12,954 nt of DNA from Lachnospira sp. UBA4285 (GCA_002394965.1 DGVL01000164.1:1-12954); one strand, 5' to 3'. Shown: positions 1 through 7,475, counted from the first letter of the stretch. Made by a program: numbers and translations. The notes: generated by a model from the sequence alone, not told the origin.

Positions 1-1538
1 TCCATGAACTGCGACAGCTGGGAGCCGCCGAAGAACTCGCGGAACACACCGGTCACCGGCTTCGGATTGATGAGCGATCTCGGGGTCATGGATGAGGTGT
101 CCGCCGTGGACATTCTCTCCTTGACCACGCGCTCCATGCGCGTCATGCCGACACGGAACTGGTTCTCCAGGAGCTCACCCACGCAGCGGATCCGGCGGTT
201 GCCGAGATGGTCGATGTCATCCTTGTAGCCGACACCATACTCCAGATGCATGTTGTAGTTGACCGACGCCAGAATATCCTCCGGCGTGATGTGCTTGGGG
301 ATCAGCTCGTTGATCTCCTTGTGGATCGCCTTCAGCAGGTCCTCGCGGCTCTCGAACTCACCGTCGTTGTTCCTGCGGATGAACTCCATGAGCTTCGGGT
401 AGTACACACGCGGCTCGTCCACGCCGACCAGCGCTTTTTCCTCATCGGTGAGCGGCAGATACGGGTCGATCGCAACCATCATGTTGGAGAGGACCTTCAC
501 CTGGCGCTTCTCCACCGTGCCGCCGTTGTGCCACTCCACGTCAAGCATCACGCTCGGGATGGCGGCATCCTGGATCTCATCCGCCTTCTCGCGCGTCAGT
601 GTCTCCCCGGCTCTGGCGATCACAACGCCGTCAGCGTCCACCACGTCCTCTGCCAGAACCTGGCCCGCAATGCGGCGGCGCAGCGAAAGCTTCTTATTAT
701 ACTGGAAACGGCCTACATGCGCCAGATCGTAGCGCCTCTGGTCAAAGAGCATGCCGTCGATCAAGCGCTTCGCCTGATCATAGTCAAGCGGCTCGCCCGG
801 ACGCAGCTTCTTGTAGAGCTCCAGGACAGCCGTCTTCTCGGAGTTGGACGGATCCTTCTCCATCGTCGCCTTCAGCTTCGGCTCGTCGCCGAACGTCTCC
901 AGGATCTCCTGATTGGTCTCAAGGCCCAGGATCCGCAGCAGCACCGTGACCGGGACCTTCTTGTTCCGGTCCACCTTCGCGTAGAAGCAGTTGTTGCTGT
1001 CTGTCTCATACTCGATCCACGCACCGCGGTTCGGGATGACCGTGCAGCTGTACAGATTGACCTTGCCGTACTTGTCCTTCTGAATATCATAATAGATGCC
1101 CGGAGAGCGGACCAGCTGGCTGACAATGACACGCTCCGCGCCATTGATGACAAATGTACCCGTCTCCGTCATCATCGGCATGTCGCAGAGGTATACGTCC
1201 TCGTCCACGATCTCGCCGGTATCCTTCTTCTCCAGTCTTGCCTTGATGTACAGCGGAATGGAATACGTCAGATCCCGGTCCCTGCACTCGTCGATGTCAT
1301 ATGCTTTTTTGTCGTCTCTGAGCTTGAACTCGTCAAACCACAGCTCCAGGTTTCCATTGTAGTCCTGGATGGGAGACATATCGTGGAGTACTTCCTGAAT
1401 GCCTTCTGTAATAAAGGAATCGAACGACTGTTTCTGGACCTCAATCAGATTCGGCATATCCAGAATGTTCTTCTGATGCTGGAAGCTCATACGGACCGTC
1501 TTGCCGAACTTTTGAGGATGCATCGTGCTTTTATCCAT
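1..1538 (-). CDS. rpoB: RNA polymerase beta subunit, N-terminal part (partial, cut by window edge)
   Basis: This is the beta subunit of DNA-dependent RNA polymerase, the cytoplasmic transcription enzyme. The minus-strand frame is open across the whole stretch and gives 512 complete residues. It begins MDKSTMHPQKFGKTVRMSF and includes the hallmark stretch FVINGAERVIVSQLVRSPG. The window ends in GGSQLSQFM plus two bases of the next codon. This is the start of the rifampicin-resistance cluster, corresponding to about residues 507-516 of the E. coli protein, so more than half of the gene lies outside. The ATG at 1536-1538 is preceded by AGAGGTGG at a spacing of about 9 nt, which supports this start. 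Upstream is a divergent membrane-protein gene rather than rplL, so rpoB is not directly behind rplJL here; it has its own consensus promoter. The antisense strand holds a long open frame, which I treat as a shadow. Confidence 0.98.
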   Translation of the reverse strand, partial: MDKSTMHPQKFGKTVRMSFQHQKNILDMPNLIEVQKQSFDSFITEGIQEVLHDMSPIQDYNGNLELWFDEFKLRDDKKAYDIDECRDRDLTYSIPLYIKARLEKKDTGEIVDEDVYLCDMPMMTETGTFVINGAERVIVSQLVRSPGIYYDIQKDKYGKVNLYSCTVIPNRGAWIEYETDSNNCFYAKVDRNKKVPVTVLLRILGLETNQEILETFGDEPKLKATMEKDPSNSEKTAVLELYKKLRPGEPLDYDQAKRLIDGMLFDQRRYDLAHVGRFQYNKKLSLRRRIAGQVLAEDVVDADGVVIARAGETLTREKADEIQDAAIPSVMLDVEWHNGGTVEKRQVKVLSNMMVAIDPYLPLTDEEKALVGVDEPRVYYPKLMEFIRRNNDGEFESREDLLKAIHKEINELIPKHITPEDILASVNYNMHLEYGVGYKDDIDHLGNRRIRCVGELLENQFRVGMTRMERVVKERMSTADTSSMTPRSLINPKPVTGVFREFFGGSQLSQFM

Positions 1539-1630
1539 GGACGTTTTCCACCTCTCACTATATTCTTATGAAACAACAGACAGGTCCGCAATATAAAAAA
1601 GGCCTGCCATACCACAGTGACGCATTATCC

Positions 1631-1659
1631 ATAATATCACCCGGTCGGAAAGCTGTCAA
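1631..1659 (-). promoter_or_regulatory. sigma-A type promoter of rpoB
   Basis: On the minus strand TTGACA (1654-1659) is followed after exactly 17 nt by TATTAT (1631-1636). This is a near-perfect housekeeping promoter aimed at rpoB. Transcription would begin near 1624 and leave a leader of roughly 85 nt before the ATG. The leader contains a T-run (TTTTTTAT) and a possible 6-bp stem (GGCAGG/CCTGTC), but I recognise no leader-peptide or ribosomal-protein binding motif in it. Confidence 0.85.
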
Positions 1660-1688
1660 TAAACATCTGCAAAATATTCAAAAAGCTC

Positions 1689-1724
1689 CTGGCGCAATCC
1701 AAGGGGCACAGGCGGCTGCGCCAG
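1689..1724. repeat. 8-bp inverted repeat between the divergent promoters
   Basis: CTGGCGCA (1689-1696) and TGCGCCAG (1717-1724) are perfect inverted arms separated by 20 nt. They sit about 30 bp upstream of the rpoB -35 box and about 50 bp upstream of the plus-strand -10 box. It could be an operator or an old terminator stem. On the minus strand it is followed by GAGCTTTTTG, on the plus strand by AAAAG. Function unknown. Confidence 0.5.
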
Positions 1725-1773
1725 AAAAGATGCCCAAAATCCTGCTGCTGATATTTTCCCGTGCCTTCTCCTG

Positions 1774-1782
1774 TGCTATGAT
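1774..1782 (+). promoter_or_regulatory. probable extended -10 promoter of the membrane-protein gene at 1827
   Basis: TGcTATGAT is an extended -10 element (TG at 1774-1775, TATGAT at 1777-1782). The expected -35 position holds TTTTCC, which is poor, but extended -10 promoters tolerate this. The -10 ends 44 nt upstream of the chosen ATG at 1827, leaving a short leader. Confidence 0.5.
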
Positions 1783-1826
1783 TGTAGCGTTTTTATCACC
1801 GTTTGCAAACCTGTGAGGCAACTTCG

Positions 1827-3833
1827 ATGGGAAAAAATCCCGCTTCTGCGCGGCGGTGGCTTCGCGCCGCCCTTCTCATTCTGACCGCCGTCGTACCGGC
1901 ATGCGTCTACGCGTATCTCCACAGTCGTGTGATCGTCTCCTCGGACACGACCACGACACTCCCGATGGCATCCGACATTCTCGCAGGCAATGTCTGGCTG
2001 AACAACTGGATCCTCGGGAGCAACAACTTCTATTTCACCGAGATCCTCGCCTACTGCCTCGGGCGCCTCGCTGGCCTGTCATTCCGCGCCCTCATCGTCT
2101 GGATCCCGTCCCTGGCGCTCGGACTCACCTTCAGCCTGTTTCTTGCCTTTCTTCTCCCGGAACTTGCCCGGTACAAACGAGTTATTTCCTATATTATATT
2201 CGCTCTGCTTTTTATCTCGGTTCTCATCATTGTACCCTTTCAGAGTTCCTATGCCCTGATCAACGCCAATTCCCACAACAACCTGTATGCGCTGATTGCC
2301 GTCTGCCTGCTTTTTGTGGCTGCTTTTCAGGCCGGGCATATCTGGCCGCTGCCGCTTCTCGTCCTCCTCGGATCTCTTCTTTATTTTTCAGAAGGCGTGA
2401 CGCTCATGGTCCTCATCGGGCCGCTCGTTCTCTTCGGTCTGCTTTCTGCCATCGGAAGCAGACGTCCGCGGCCGCTTCTTCTCACGCTTTCCGGCGCCCT
2501 GATGTACGCCGGAGGCAAGGGCATCTCAGCCCTGTTCCAGCACATGGGCGGCCTCGTGACCCGCGGCCTCCCCATACACCTTCTCTCCCCGGAAGATGCA
2601 GCCGGACGCATCAGCGACTGGGCCGATCAGTTCGGCGTTCTGCTGGACGCGCCGCTCGTATCCTCGCGCGTCACGGTGTACACGACATTTGCCAAGTGCG
2701 CGGCCGTTCTTTTTGCCGCCGGTCTCGTGTACGGGATCGTCCGGTTTTTCCGGCTTTCCTGGCGCCGCCAGCTGCTGCTGCTCATCGCCCTGCTTAACAT
2801 CGGCGGGTGCCTTTTCACCGACGTGGCAATCACGCACCGCTACATCGTTCCGGCCTTCTACGCCGGATTTCTGCTGCTCTTTCTGTTTATCTGCGACGCG
2901 GCGGAATGGGCTGTCACCCGGGCTTTAGCGCCGAAGGCATTGACGGTGCCTGAAGTAAGCCGTCCAGCGGCCTTGCCCGGACAATTCTCGTTCTGGCGCG
3001 CCGCGGCCGGCCTGCTCGTATCCTTCTGCCTGACTGCCTCGGTCTCCTATGGTGCTGACAAATGTGCCGAATTCGCCTCACAGCCGGTTCTCGGAGGCGA
3101 CGAGCAGCACCTGGCAGATTTCATCTTGGAGAATAATCTCGGCGACGGCTATGCGAATTTCTGGAACGCCTCCGTCATCGCCTATTACGCGGACTTTGAT
3201 TTTCAGGTTTACCCCGTTTATACCGGCACCGGCAGCGGCACTTTTATCGCCTACCCCGAGCTTATCCGCCGGGACTGGTACGGCGAAACCGGCATTCACT
3301 ATTTCGTTGTTCATGAAACAGAGGAAGGGAGCCGTGAGATCCTGCAGCAGGTCGTCTCGATTGCAGGAGAACCTGATGCCGACTACCTCTTCGGCGATTA
3401 TGAGCTTCTCTGGTACGACAGCGATCTGTCCGCGCTTCTTGGAAACGGGCTGTACGACAACGTCCTGACTTCAGACGAGCTTCTGCCCGCATCCGATTCC
3501 GGTCTCCTGCAAAGTGATGACGGCTGGCTTCTTTCGGAAGGCGGCAGTCTGGCCGCCTACGGCGAATCCCTCGCCCCCGGCACGTGGCGCTTTACTTTCT
3601 ATGGTGAAAACGTGGCAGAGAGCTCGATCGTCATCACTTCGGACAAACTCGGGGAGCTGGCCGTTTATACCTCTGATGGAAGCGATACAAATACGACAGC
3701 TTCCGGATCCGATTCTGATGAAGTAACCCTCACAGTCTCGCTTCCAAAAGCTGTCGAAGATATAACGATAAAAGTGAGGAATACATCCGGTGAAGATATC
3801 ATCCTGAACCGGATCGAAACCGAAAAGTTCTGA
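1827..3833 (+). CDS. multi-pass membrane protein, GT-C glycosyltransferase-like, with C-terminal soluble domain
   Basis: A 668-residue protein. Its first ~400 residues are mostly hydrophobic helices: one near residues 12-28, then a polar loop with VSSDTTTTLPMASDI and NNWILGSNNFYF, then roughly ten more segments. The last ~240 residues are soluble, with a region (EQHLADFILENN, GYANFWNASVIAYYAD) followed by a probable beta-rich end with carbohydrate-module-like spacing. An acidic residue in the first outer loop followed by many helices is the general plan of GT-C enzymes such as ArnT/PMT relatives, which move sugars from lipid carriers outside the membrane. That assignment is inference, and substrate and partner are unknown. 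I chose ATG 1827 because TGAGG lies 8 nt before it; an in-frame TTG at 1803 would add eight residues and has no better RBS. It is monocistronic, divergent from rpoB and convergent with the next gene. Confidence 0.8.
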   Translation: MGKNPASARRWLRAALLILTAVVPACVYAYLHSRVIVSSDTTTTLPMASDILAGNVWLNNWILGSNNFYFTEILAYCLGRLAGLSFRALIVWIPSLALGLTFSLFLAFLLPELARYKRVISYIIFALLFISVLIIVPFQSSYALINANSHNNLYALIAVCLLFVAAFQAGHIWPLPLLVLLGSLLYFSEGVTLMVLIGPLVLFGLLSAIGSRRPRPLLLTLSGALMYAGGKGISALFQHMGGLVTRGLPIHLLSPEDAAGRISDWADQFGVLLDAPLVSSRVTVYTTFAKCAAVLFAAGLVYGIVRFFRLSWRRQLLLLIALLNIGGCLFTDVAITHRYIVPAFYAGFLLLFLFICDAAEWAVTRALAPKALTVPEVSRPAALPGQFSFWRAAAGLLVSFCLTASVSYGADKCAEFASQPVLGGDEQHLADFILENNLGDGYANFWNASVIAYYADFDFQVYPVYTGTGSGTFIAYPELIRRDWYGETGIHYFVVHETEEGSREILQQVVSIAGEPDADYLFGDYELLWYDSDLSALLGNGLYDNVLTSDELLPASDSGLLQSDDGWLLSEGGSLAAYGESLAPGTWRFTFYGENVAESSIVITSDKLGELAVYTSDGSDTNTTASGSDSDEVTLTVSLPKAVEDITIKVRNTSGEDIILNRIETEKF

Positions 3834-3857
3834 TACAAACCAAGATTACTTTTCCGG
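3820..3857. terminator. possible bidirectional terminator between convergent genes
   Basis: The two convergent genes end 12 bp apart. CCG-AAAAGT (3820-3828) can pair with ACTTTT-CCGG (3848-3857), giving about nine pairs with one bulge and a 19-nt loop. The arms overlap both gene ends. The A/T side of the stem could act as a weak U-tract in either direction, but it is not a standard terminator. Low confidence. Confidence 0.28.
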
Positions 3858-4748
3858 CGGTCTGCATTTTGCACAAGCTGTATATCCTCTCGCACGTGCG
3901 TCCGCAAGACTGATTTCCTGTCCATTCTTCATACTGCCGCATTTCGAACCGGAATGATACTTTTGCCCCGTCGCGGAAATGTATACTATAAAGGAAGACT
4001 CATCATGTGTTGAAAGATCATCTTCTGAAATATAGCCATCCGCACCGTCCACATTCACATGAACCCAGGAACCGGACAATGTCGTATAAGCCGGGACTTC
4101 CGCAAATGCATCAACCGTCGTAAGGACTTCTGAGTCAGAGCTGTCGGAGCTGTACACATTGGTCGAAGTAATCGTGTAATATGTGTACTTTGTATCTTCC
4201 TGTACCGCCGCTTCTGTTTCCGGCTCTTCGGCTGCCGCTTCCTCCGGTGCCGCTGCTTCCGTTTCTTCCGGCTCTGTTTCAGGAGCTGCTGTCTCCGTTT
4301 CCGGTGCCTGCGTTAAAGGAACTGTCTCTTCCGTTTTCGCGGCCGTCGTTGCCGGAATGGTTGTCTCCGTCTGCTTTTCGGTTGTCCGAACCGCAGTCGT
4401 CGTCTGCGTCACAGTCTCTTTTGTCGTTTCAGCCTTTGAGGTTGTCTGAGTCTGCGCAGCAGCAATCGCCGCCAGGTTTCCATTGCTTCCGCTGTCTGCC
4501 GATACTTTCGGCAGTGTGCCTGCCCCGATTATCAGAAAAACAAGGGAAACAGCGAGAGAAATCAGCATTTTTCTCTTTCTGCCTTCCATATGCCTGTGAA
4601 TAATGCAGTGAATCAGATAGGCAAATGTAAAAAGCCACATCATGGCAAAGAACATGCCGACACTTTTCCCGCCAAGTCCGCAGAGTAATGAGAACACAAT
4701 GCAGATCGTCCAGTAAAATAAAGGACCTTTCCTGAAGTGGACCCCCAT
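3846..4748 (-). CDS. membrane-anchored SH3-like protein with Thr/Glu-rich stalk and C-terminal zinc-site-like module
   Basis: A 300-residue protein of unknown function. Two hydrophobic helices (about residues 11-50) and a third (61-79) anchor it. Residues 98-186 form a low-complexity stalk rich in Thr, Ala, Glu and Pro, as in surface proteins. Residues 188-245 resemble a bacterial SH3 domain (STNVYSSDSSDSEVL, GSWVHVNVDGADGYI), a fold often linked to cell-wall binding. Residues 253-297 match the small module YISATGQKYHS...C...GYTACAKC, in which His265, Cys270, Cys292 and Cys295 could bind zinc. The module occurs at the end of many secreted or membrane proteins in Gram-positives and resembles Ada-type metal-binding domains. 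The start is well supported: GGAGGAGG (4756-4763) lies 7 nt before the ATG. It follows the pilus operon on the same strand but has its own promoter and lies behind a strong terminator, so a pilus role is not implied. Confidence 0.88.
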   Translation of the reverse strand: MGVHFRKGPLFYWTICIVFSLLCGLGGKSVGMFFAMMWLFTFAYLIHCIIHRHMEGRKRKMLISLAVSLVFLIIGAGTLPKVSADSGSNGNLAAIAAAQTQTTSKAETTKETVTQTTTAVRTTEKQTETTIPATTAAKTEETVPLTQAPETETAAPETEPEETEAAAPEEAAAEEPETEAAVQEDTKYTYYTITSTNVYSSDSSDSEVLTTVDAFAEVPAYTTLSGSWVHVNVDGADGYISEDDLSTHDESSFIVYISATGQKYHSGSKCGSMKNGQEISLADARARGYTACAKCRPPEK

Positions 4749-4796
4749 GCAGTTTCCTCCTCCATATTGAGTTTACACGATAATTCTGATACCAGC

Positions 4797-4802
4797 ATTA
4801 TA
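4797..4802 (-). promoter_or_regulatory. -10 element for the SH3-like protein gene
   Basis: A perfect TATAAT on the minus strand (plus-strand ATTATA) lies about 50 nt upstream of the ATG at 4748, between the pilus-operon terminator and the gene. The expected -35 position has only a weak match (TGCCTT at 17 nt), so the promoter may be weak or need an activator. Confidence 0.5.
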
Positions 4803-4884
4803 CATCCGTTCACTTTGATAAGGCAGCATAAATTCGCATTATTCCGACAATTCTGCGAATTTTCAGAGTTTTTCTCTATATAAA

Positions 4885-4920
4885 AAATGAAGGACTGCAA
4901 AAAAACACAGTCCCTCATTT
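4885..4920 (-). terminator. intrinsic terminator of the pilus operon
   Basis: Just after the stop at 4922 the minus strand reads AAATGAGGGACTG, a 10-nt loop, then CAGTCCTTCATTT. This is a 13-bp stem with a single G-U pair, ending in a T-run (TTTTTTA). It is a textbook Rho-independent terminator closing the operon. The opposite strand also carries an A/T-flanked stem, but no plus-strand gene leads into it. Confidence 0.92.
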
Positions 4921-4921
4921 C

Positions 4922-5557
4922 TCACTTTTCAAGTCTGCACCCGATCATCAGGGGATGTTCGGAGGTGGTGTCCACAACCAGTTCGAGGTCGAAGGTATAT
5001 GTTCCTCCCGCGCTCTCGCTGCGATTTTCAAATCCGGTCAGATCCTCGTCCCCTCCGGCAAATGTAACCGTATATTTGTAGTGGTTTCCGTTCACATCCG
5101 TAAAACGGACCGTGTCGCCGACAGCCATCTGCGTGAGCATCGAGAACTGTTCCGGCAGATCACTCCCCTGAATAACAAGAAAGGCCTCCGTTTGTTTTCC
5201 CGTATCTTCACTGTACTTCCGAAGGCAGGGAAGCAGTGCTGTATCCTCATCCGTCCCGCCCACGGGCCAGGAGCGGTTGAGGCTTTCAATATTCAGTATT
5301 CCGGCACAGTTGATTCCGTCAATCTGCATCACAGGAAGCGGTCCGGATTCCTCCTGCGGGTCTATTCTGTCTGACGCTGCGCCGGCCTCATCCGGAATCG
5401 CCTCTGCCAGATCCATGTAAATTGCAGAGAGCTTGTCCGCTGAACGCTTTCTTTCCAGCATCCACTTTCCCAGAATGCCGGCAGCGGCAAGAATTGCCAT
5501 AAGCCCGGCAAGCAGCAGAAGCTTTCCGGCCCCTCTTCTTCTCTTCTTTTTCTTCAA
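4922..5557 (-). CDS. sortase-fold protein with the catalytic triad apparently lost (pseudo-sortase)
   Basis: A 211-residue protein: basic N-terminus (KKKKRRR), one membrane helix at about 12-33, then an extracellular domain. The domain follows the order of class B/D-like sortases. GINCAGILNIESLNRSWPV (81-99) is the usual G(Y/I)LxIPxLxxxLPV strand. LLPCLRKYSEDTG (108-120) is the segment before the catalytic loop. EQFSMLTQMAVGDTVRFTD (136-154) matches the conserved F-x-x-L...GD-x-V-x-F-T-D stretch. DLELVVDTT (190-198) corresponds to D-L-x-L-x-T-C-T. Where sortases have VIAGHN this protein has VIQGSD, so His becomes Ser132; the Cys becomes Asp196, and no Arg sits at the usual place. Family membership is inferred from motif order. 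The start is TTG at 5557, 12 nt after the basal pilin stop, with no clear Shine-Dalgarno, so translation is probably coupled. It is the last gene of the operon. A role in assembly or anchoring without catalysis is inference. Confidence 0.82.
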   Translation of the reverse strand: MKKKKRRRGAGKLLLLAGLMAILAAAGILGKWMLERKRSADKLSAIYMDLAEAIPDEAGAASDRIDPQEESGPLPVMQIDGINCAGILNIESLNRSWPVGGTDEDTALLPCLRKYSEDTGKQTEAFLVIQGSDLPEQFSMLTQMAVGDTVRFTDVNGNHYKYTVTFAGGDEDLTGFENRSESAGGTYTFDLELVVDTTSEHPLMIGCRLEK

Positions 5558-5569
5558 ATCGTATTCGTC

Positions 5570-6586
5570 TTATCGGCGGGCCAGACGCCAGCCGGCAAGC
5601 ACCAGGGCAAGGCCGCTGGCACACATCAGGAACAGCCAGCCGTAGATCCGGCTGTGGTCGCCGGTCGAAACCGTGCCGCTGCTTCCGCCCGTGGTCGGCT
5701 GAACCGTTGTATCAGGTGTCTGTACGGTGGTCGATTCGGATGCGCCAGGTGTCGTTGTCTTAGCCGGCGTCTGGGTCTCATGCTGTCTGGTATTGGTAAT
5801 CTGGAACGTCGTTCCGTCGGATGACGTCTGCACGGTGTATCCGTCCGGCACACTGTCCTCTTTCACAAGAAACGTTCCGCTTTCCGCCTCCCAGGAATAG
5901 CTCCAGTTGTTGTCTGCATTGAGGCTGACCGTATCGTAAACGTCTCCGTCTTTTAAAATCGTAACGGTGATCTCAGACGGCCGGTCCGTCTTCGCGTCGC
6001 CCTGCCAGAGCTTCTGCACTTTGTAGGACGTTTTCTCCGGAACCGGTTTGCTCACTGCCTTGACAAGCAGCGTCACACTGCTGACATACCCGCCATTCTG
6101 AAAATCATAAGGAAGCGACTGAAGCTGGGCACCGACCATATATGGGCTCTGTTCCGGGACATCGTACAGAATCAGATACAGACCGGCGGGAATATCCGTG
6201 AACTGCGCCATGCCATTCCGGATAGAGGCCTCGGCATCCGGCTTTCTGTCGTCCGCCCGGACATACGCCTCAAGCGTCTGCGCGCCGCCTTCCAGTTTTC
6301 CGCTGTCCGATCCGTCAAAATCCCGTCCGCCCAGATACGATGCATATGGCGCAAGCAGCTGATACTGCCCGTCCGAAGAGAACTCTGCGGTTTTGTACAG
6401 CTTCACCGTCATGCCATTCAGGTCCGCTTCTTCAGCCGTGACCGTCAGAGTAACCGGCGTCTTCTGCACTTTCTCATCGCCATCCGCCGCCAAAGCCGGC
6501 ACGGCCCAGAGGAGCAGCAGGCACAGAATCAGCGCCGGTGCAGCCAGGCGTCTCCTCAAATGTCTTCGAATCCGTTTTCCCTTCAT
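5570..6586 (-). CDS. CnaB-domain pilin, probable basal/minor pilin with atypical sorting signal
   Basis: A 338-residue surface protein. The signal peptide spans about residues 1-33 (basic RRHLRRR, hydrophobic LILCLLLLWAV, cut near ALA). Residues 42-180 form a first beta domain ending in FTDIPAGLYLILYD. Residues 187-267 are a Cna B-type domain: YKVQKLW at the start (Lys189/Lys192), DNNWSYSWE, E-box-like VKEDSVPDGY with Glu243, and ITNT with Asn265, as needed for an internal Lys-Asn isopeptide bond. A Thr/Pro-rich stalk (268-303) leads to TVSTGD (305-310), a membrane helix (314-332) and the tail RLARR. The layout is a cell-wall sorting signal, but Leu-Pro is replaced by Thr-Val, unlike the LPSTG of the other two pilins. 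Small size and place in the operon suggest the base of the pilus. ATG 6586 gives a clean signal peptide with AGGGGG just upstream; the frame stays open further upstream, where it overlaps the preceding sortase. Confidence 0.88.
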   Translation of the reverse strand: MKGKRIRRHLRRRLAAPALILCLLLLWAVPALAADGDEKVQKTPVTLTVTAEEADLNGMTVKLYKTAEFSSDGQYQLLAPYASYLGGRDFDGSDSGKLEGGAQTLEAYVRADDRKPDAEASIRNGMAQFTDIPAGLYLILYDVPEQSPYMVGAQLQSLPYDFQNGGYVSSVTLLVKAVSKPVPEKTSYKVQKLWQGDAKTDRPSEITVTILKDGDVYDTVSLNADNNWSYSWEAESGTFLVKEDSVPDGYTVQTSSDGTTFQITNTRQHETQTPAKTTTPGASESTTVQTPDTTVQPTTGGSSGTVSTGDHSRIYGWLFLMCASGLALVLAGWRLARR

Positions 6587-6605
6587 GTTTCCCCCTGCAG
6601 CACAT

Positions 6606-7475
6606 TTAAGCTTTCGTGCTGCCCTTTTTCCGCTTCCGGCTTCCGAAAACCGCGGCTGCCAGACGGATTGCAATCACAAGCGGCAGCGCCACAAGCAGGA
6701 ACGGAACCGCATAGTACGGATCAATCCGCAGCGCATCGGCCGTAACTGCGCCGTCTGCCGGCACATTTGCAATCCGGTGTCCGCGCACCAGCAGCCGCTG
6801 GGTGTTGATTCCGTATGGCGTGCAGGTGACAAGCGTGCAGTAATCCGCATCCGGATCGATGGCCAGATTGCCCAGCTCATCCGGCCAGACGACTTTGATC
6901 TGGTCGACTTCATACGTGAGCGTCTGGTCCAGAACCTGCAGCATAAACGTGTCGCCCGTTTTCAGTTTATCAATATCATTGAACAGTTTCGCCGACGGCA
7001 GCCCCGTGTGACCCGAAATCACGCAGTGCGATCCCGCACCGCCGACCGGAAGCGACGAGCCTTCGATGTGGCCAATCGCAATCTCCAGCACCGCACTGTC
7101 CGTCCCATGGTAAATGGGCAGGTTCACGTGAATCGACGGAATCTGGACATATCCCATGATTCCCGTCCCGGTCACATCCAGAATCGAGCGGTAGTACGCA
7201 TCTTCTTCCTCCGTCGGAAGAAAACGGTTCTCTTTCTGGTTCAAGCCTTCATTATAGTCCTCGGCCTCTTCCCACATCTGCCGGTACTCATCTGTCGTCA
7301 GATCCGCGACCCGTTCCACGTATCCGGCAATCGCCTGGGACTGATGCATGCTGTTCCACCAGTCCGAGAACGTCGGATAGACCATCAGACCGATCCCGAC
7401 AATCAGTACCGCCGCGATGATCAGATCGATCACCAGCGATCCGATTCTCTTCTTTCCTTTCTTCTCTTTCTTCAT
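6606..7475 (-). CDS. class C (pilin-polymerising) sortase, intact
   Basis: A 289-residue membrane transpeptidase that cuts LPXTG-type pilins between Thr and Gly and joins them to the next subunit's lysine. There is a basic start (MKKEKKGKKR), a membrane helix at about 12-33, YPTFSDWWN, an extracellular catalytic domain, a second helix near 256-276 and a basic tail, as usual for class C. Catalytic residues are visible: His156 in SGHTGLPSAKLF, Cys218 in TLVTC, and Arg227 in NTQRLLVRGHR. The lid region before GTGIMGYVQIP has NRFLPTEEED and no Asp-Pro-aromatic motif. It lies between the backbone pilin and basal pilin genes and stops 19 nt before the latter. ATG 7475 has only a weak RBS (GGA). An in-frame GTG at 7517 with GGAAGAG 9 nt upstream would add 14 residues and cannot be excluded. 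It is a close paralogue of the broken sortase at 9493-10364. Confidence 0.95.
   Translation of the reverse strand: MKKEKKGKKRIGSLVIDLIIAAVLIVGIGLMVYPTFSDWWNSMHQSQAIAGYVERVADLTTDEYRQMWEEAEDYNEGLNQKENRFLPTEEEDAYYRSILDVTGTGIMGYVQIPSIHVNLPIYHGTDSAVLEIAIGHIEGSSLPVGGAGSHCVISGHTGLPSAKLFNDIDKLKTGDTFMLQVLDQTLTYEVDQIKVVWPDELGNLAIDPDADYCTLVTCTPYGINTQRLLVRGHRIANVPADGAVTADALRIDPYYAVPFLLVALPLVIAIRLAAAVFGSRKRKKGSTKA

Noticed and set aside
207..1571. 454-residue open frame on the plus strand opposite rpoB
   Set aside because: It is antisense to a gene with unmistakable RpoB motifs. The His/Arg/Leu/Val-rich product has no domain or RBS, as expected for a shadow of a GC-biased coding strand.
1561..1620. T-run in the rpoB leader as a terminator or attenuator
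   Set aside because: The run lies inside the loop of a weak 6-bp stem rather than after a stable stem.
4181..4603. Leu/Pro/Ser-rich plus-strand frames opposite the SH3-like gene
   Set aside because: They mirror the low-complexity Thr/Glu/Ala stalk on the other strand; the repetitive composition explains the lack of stops.
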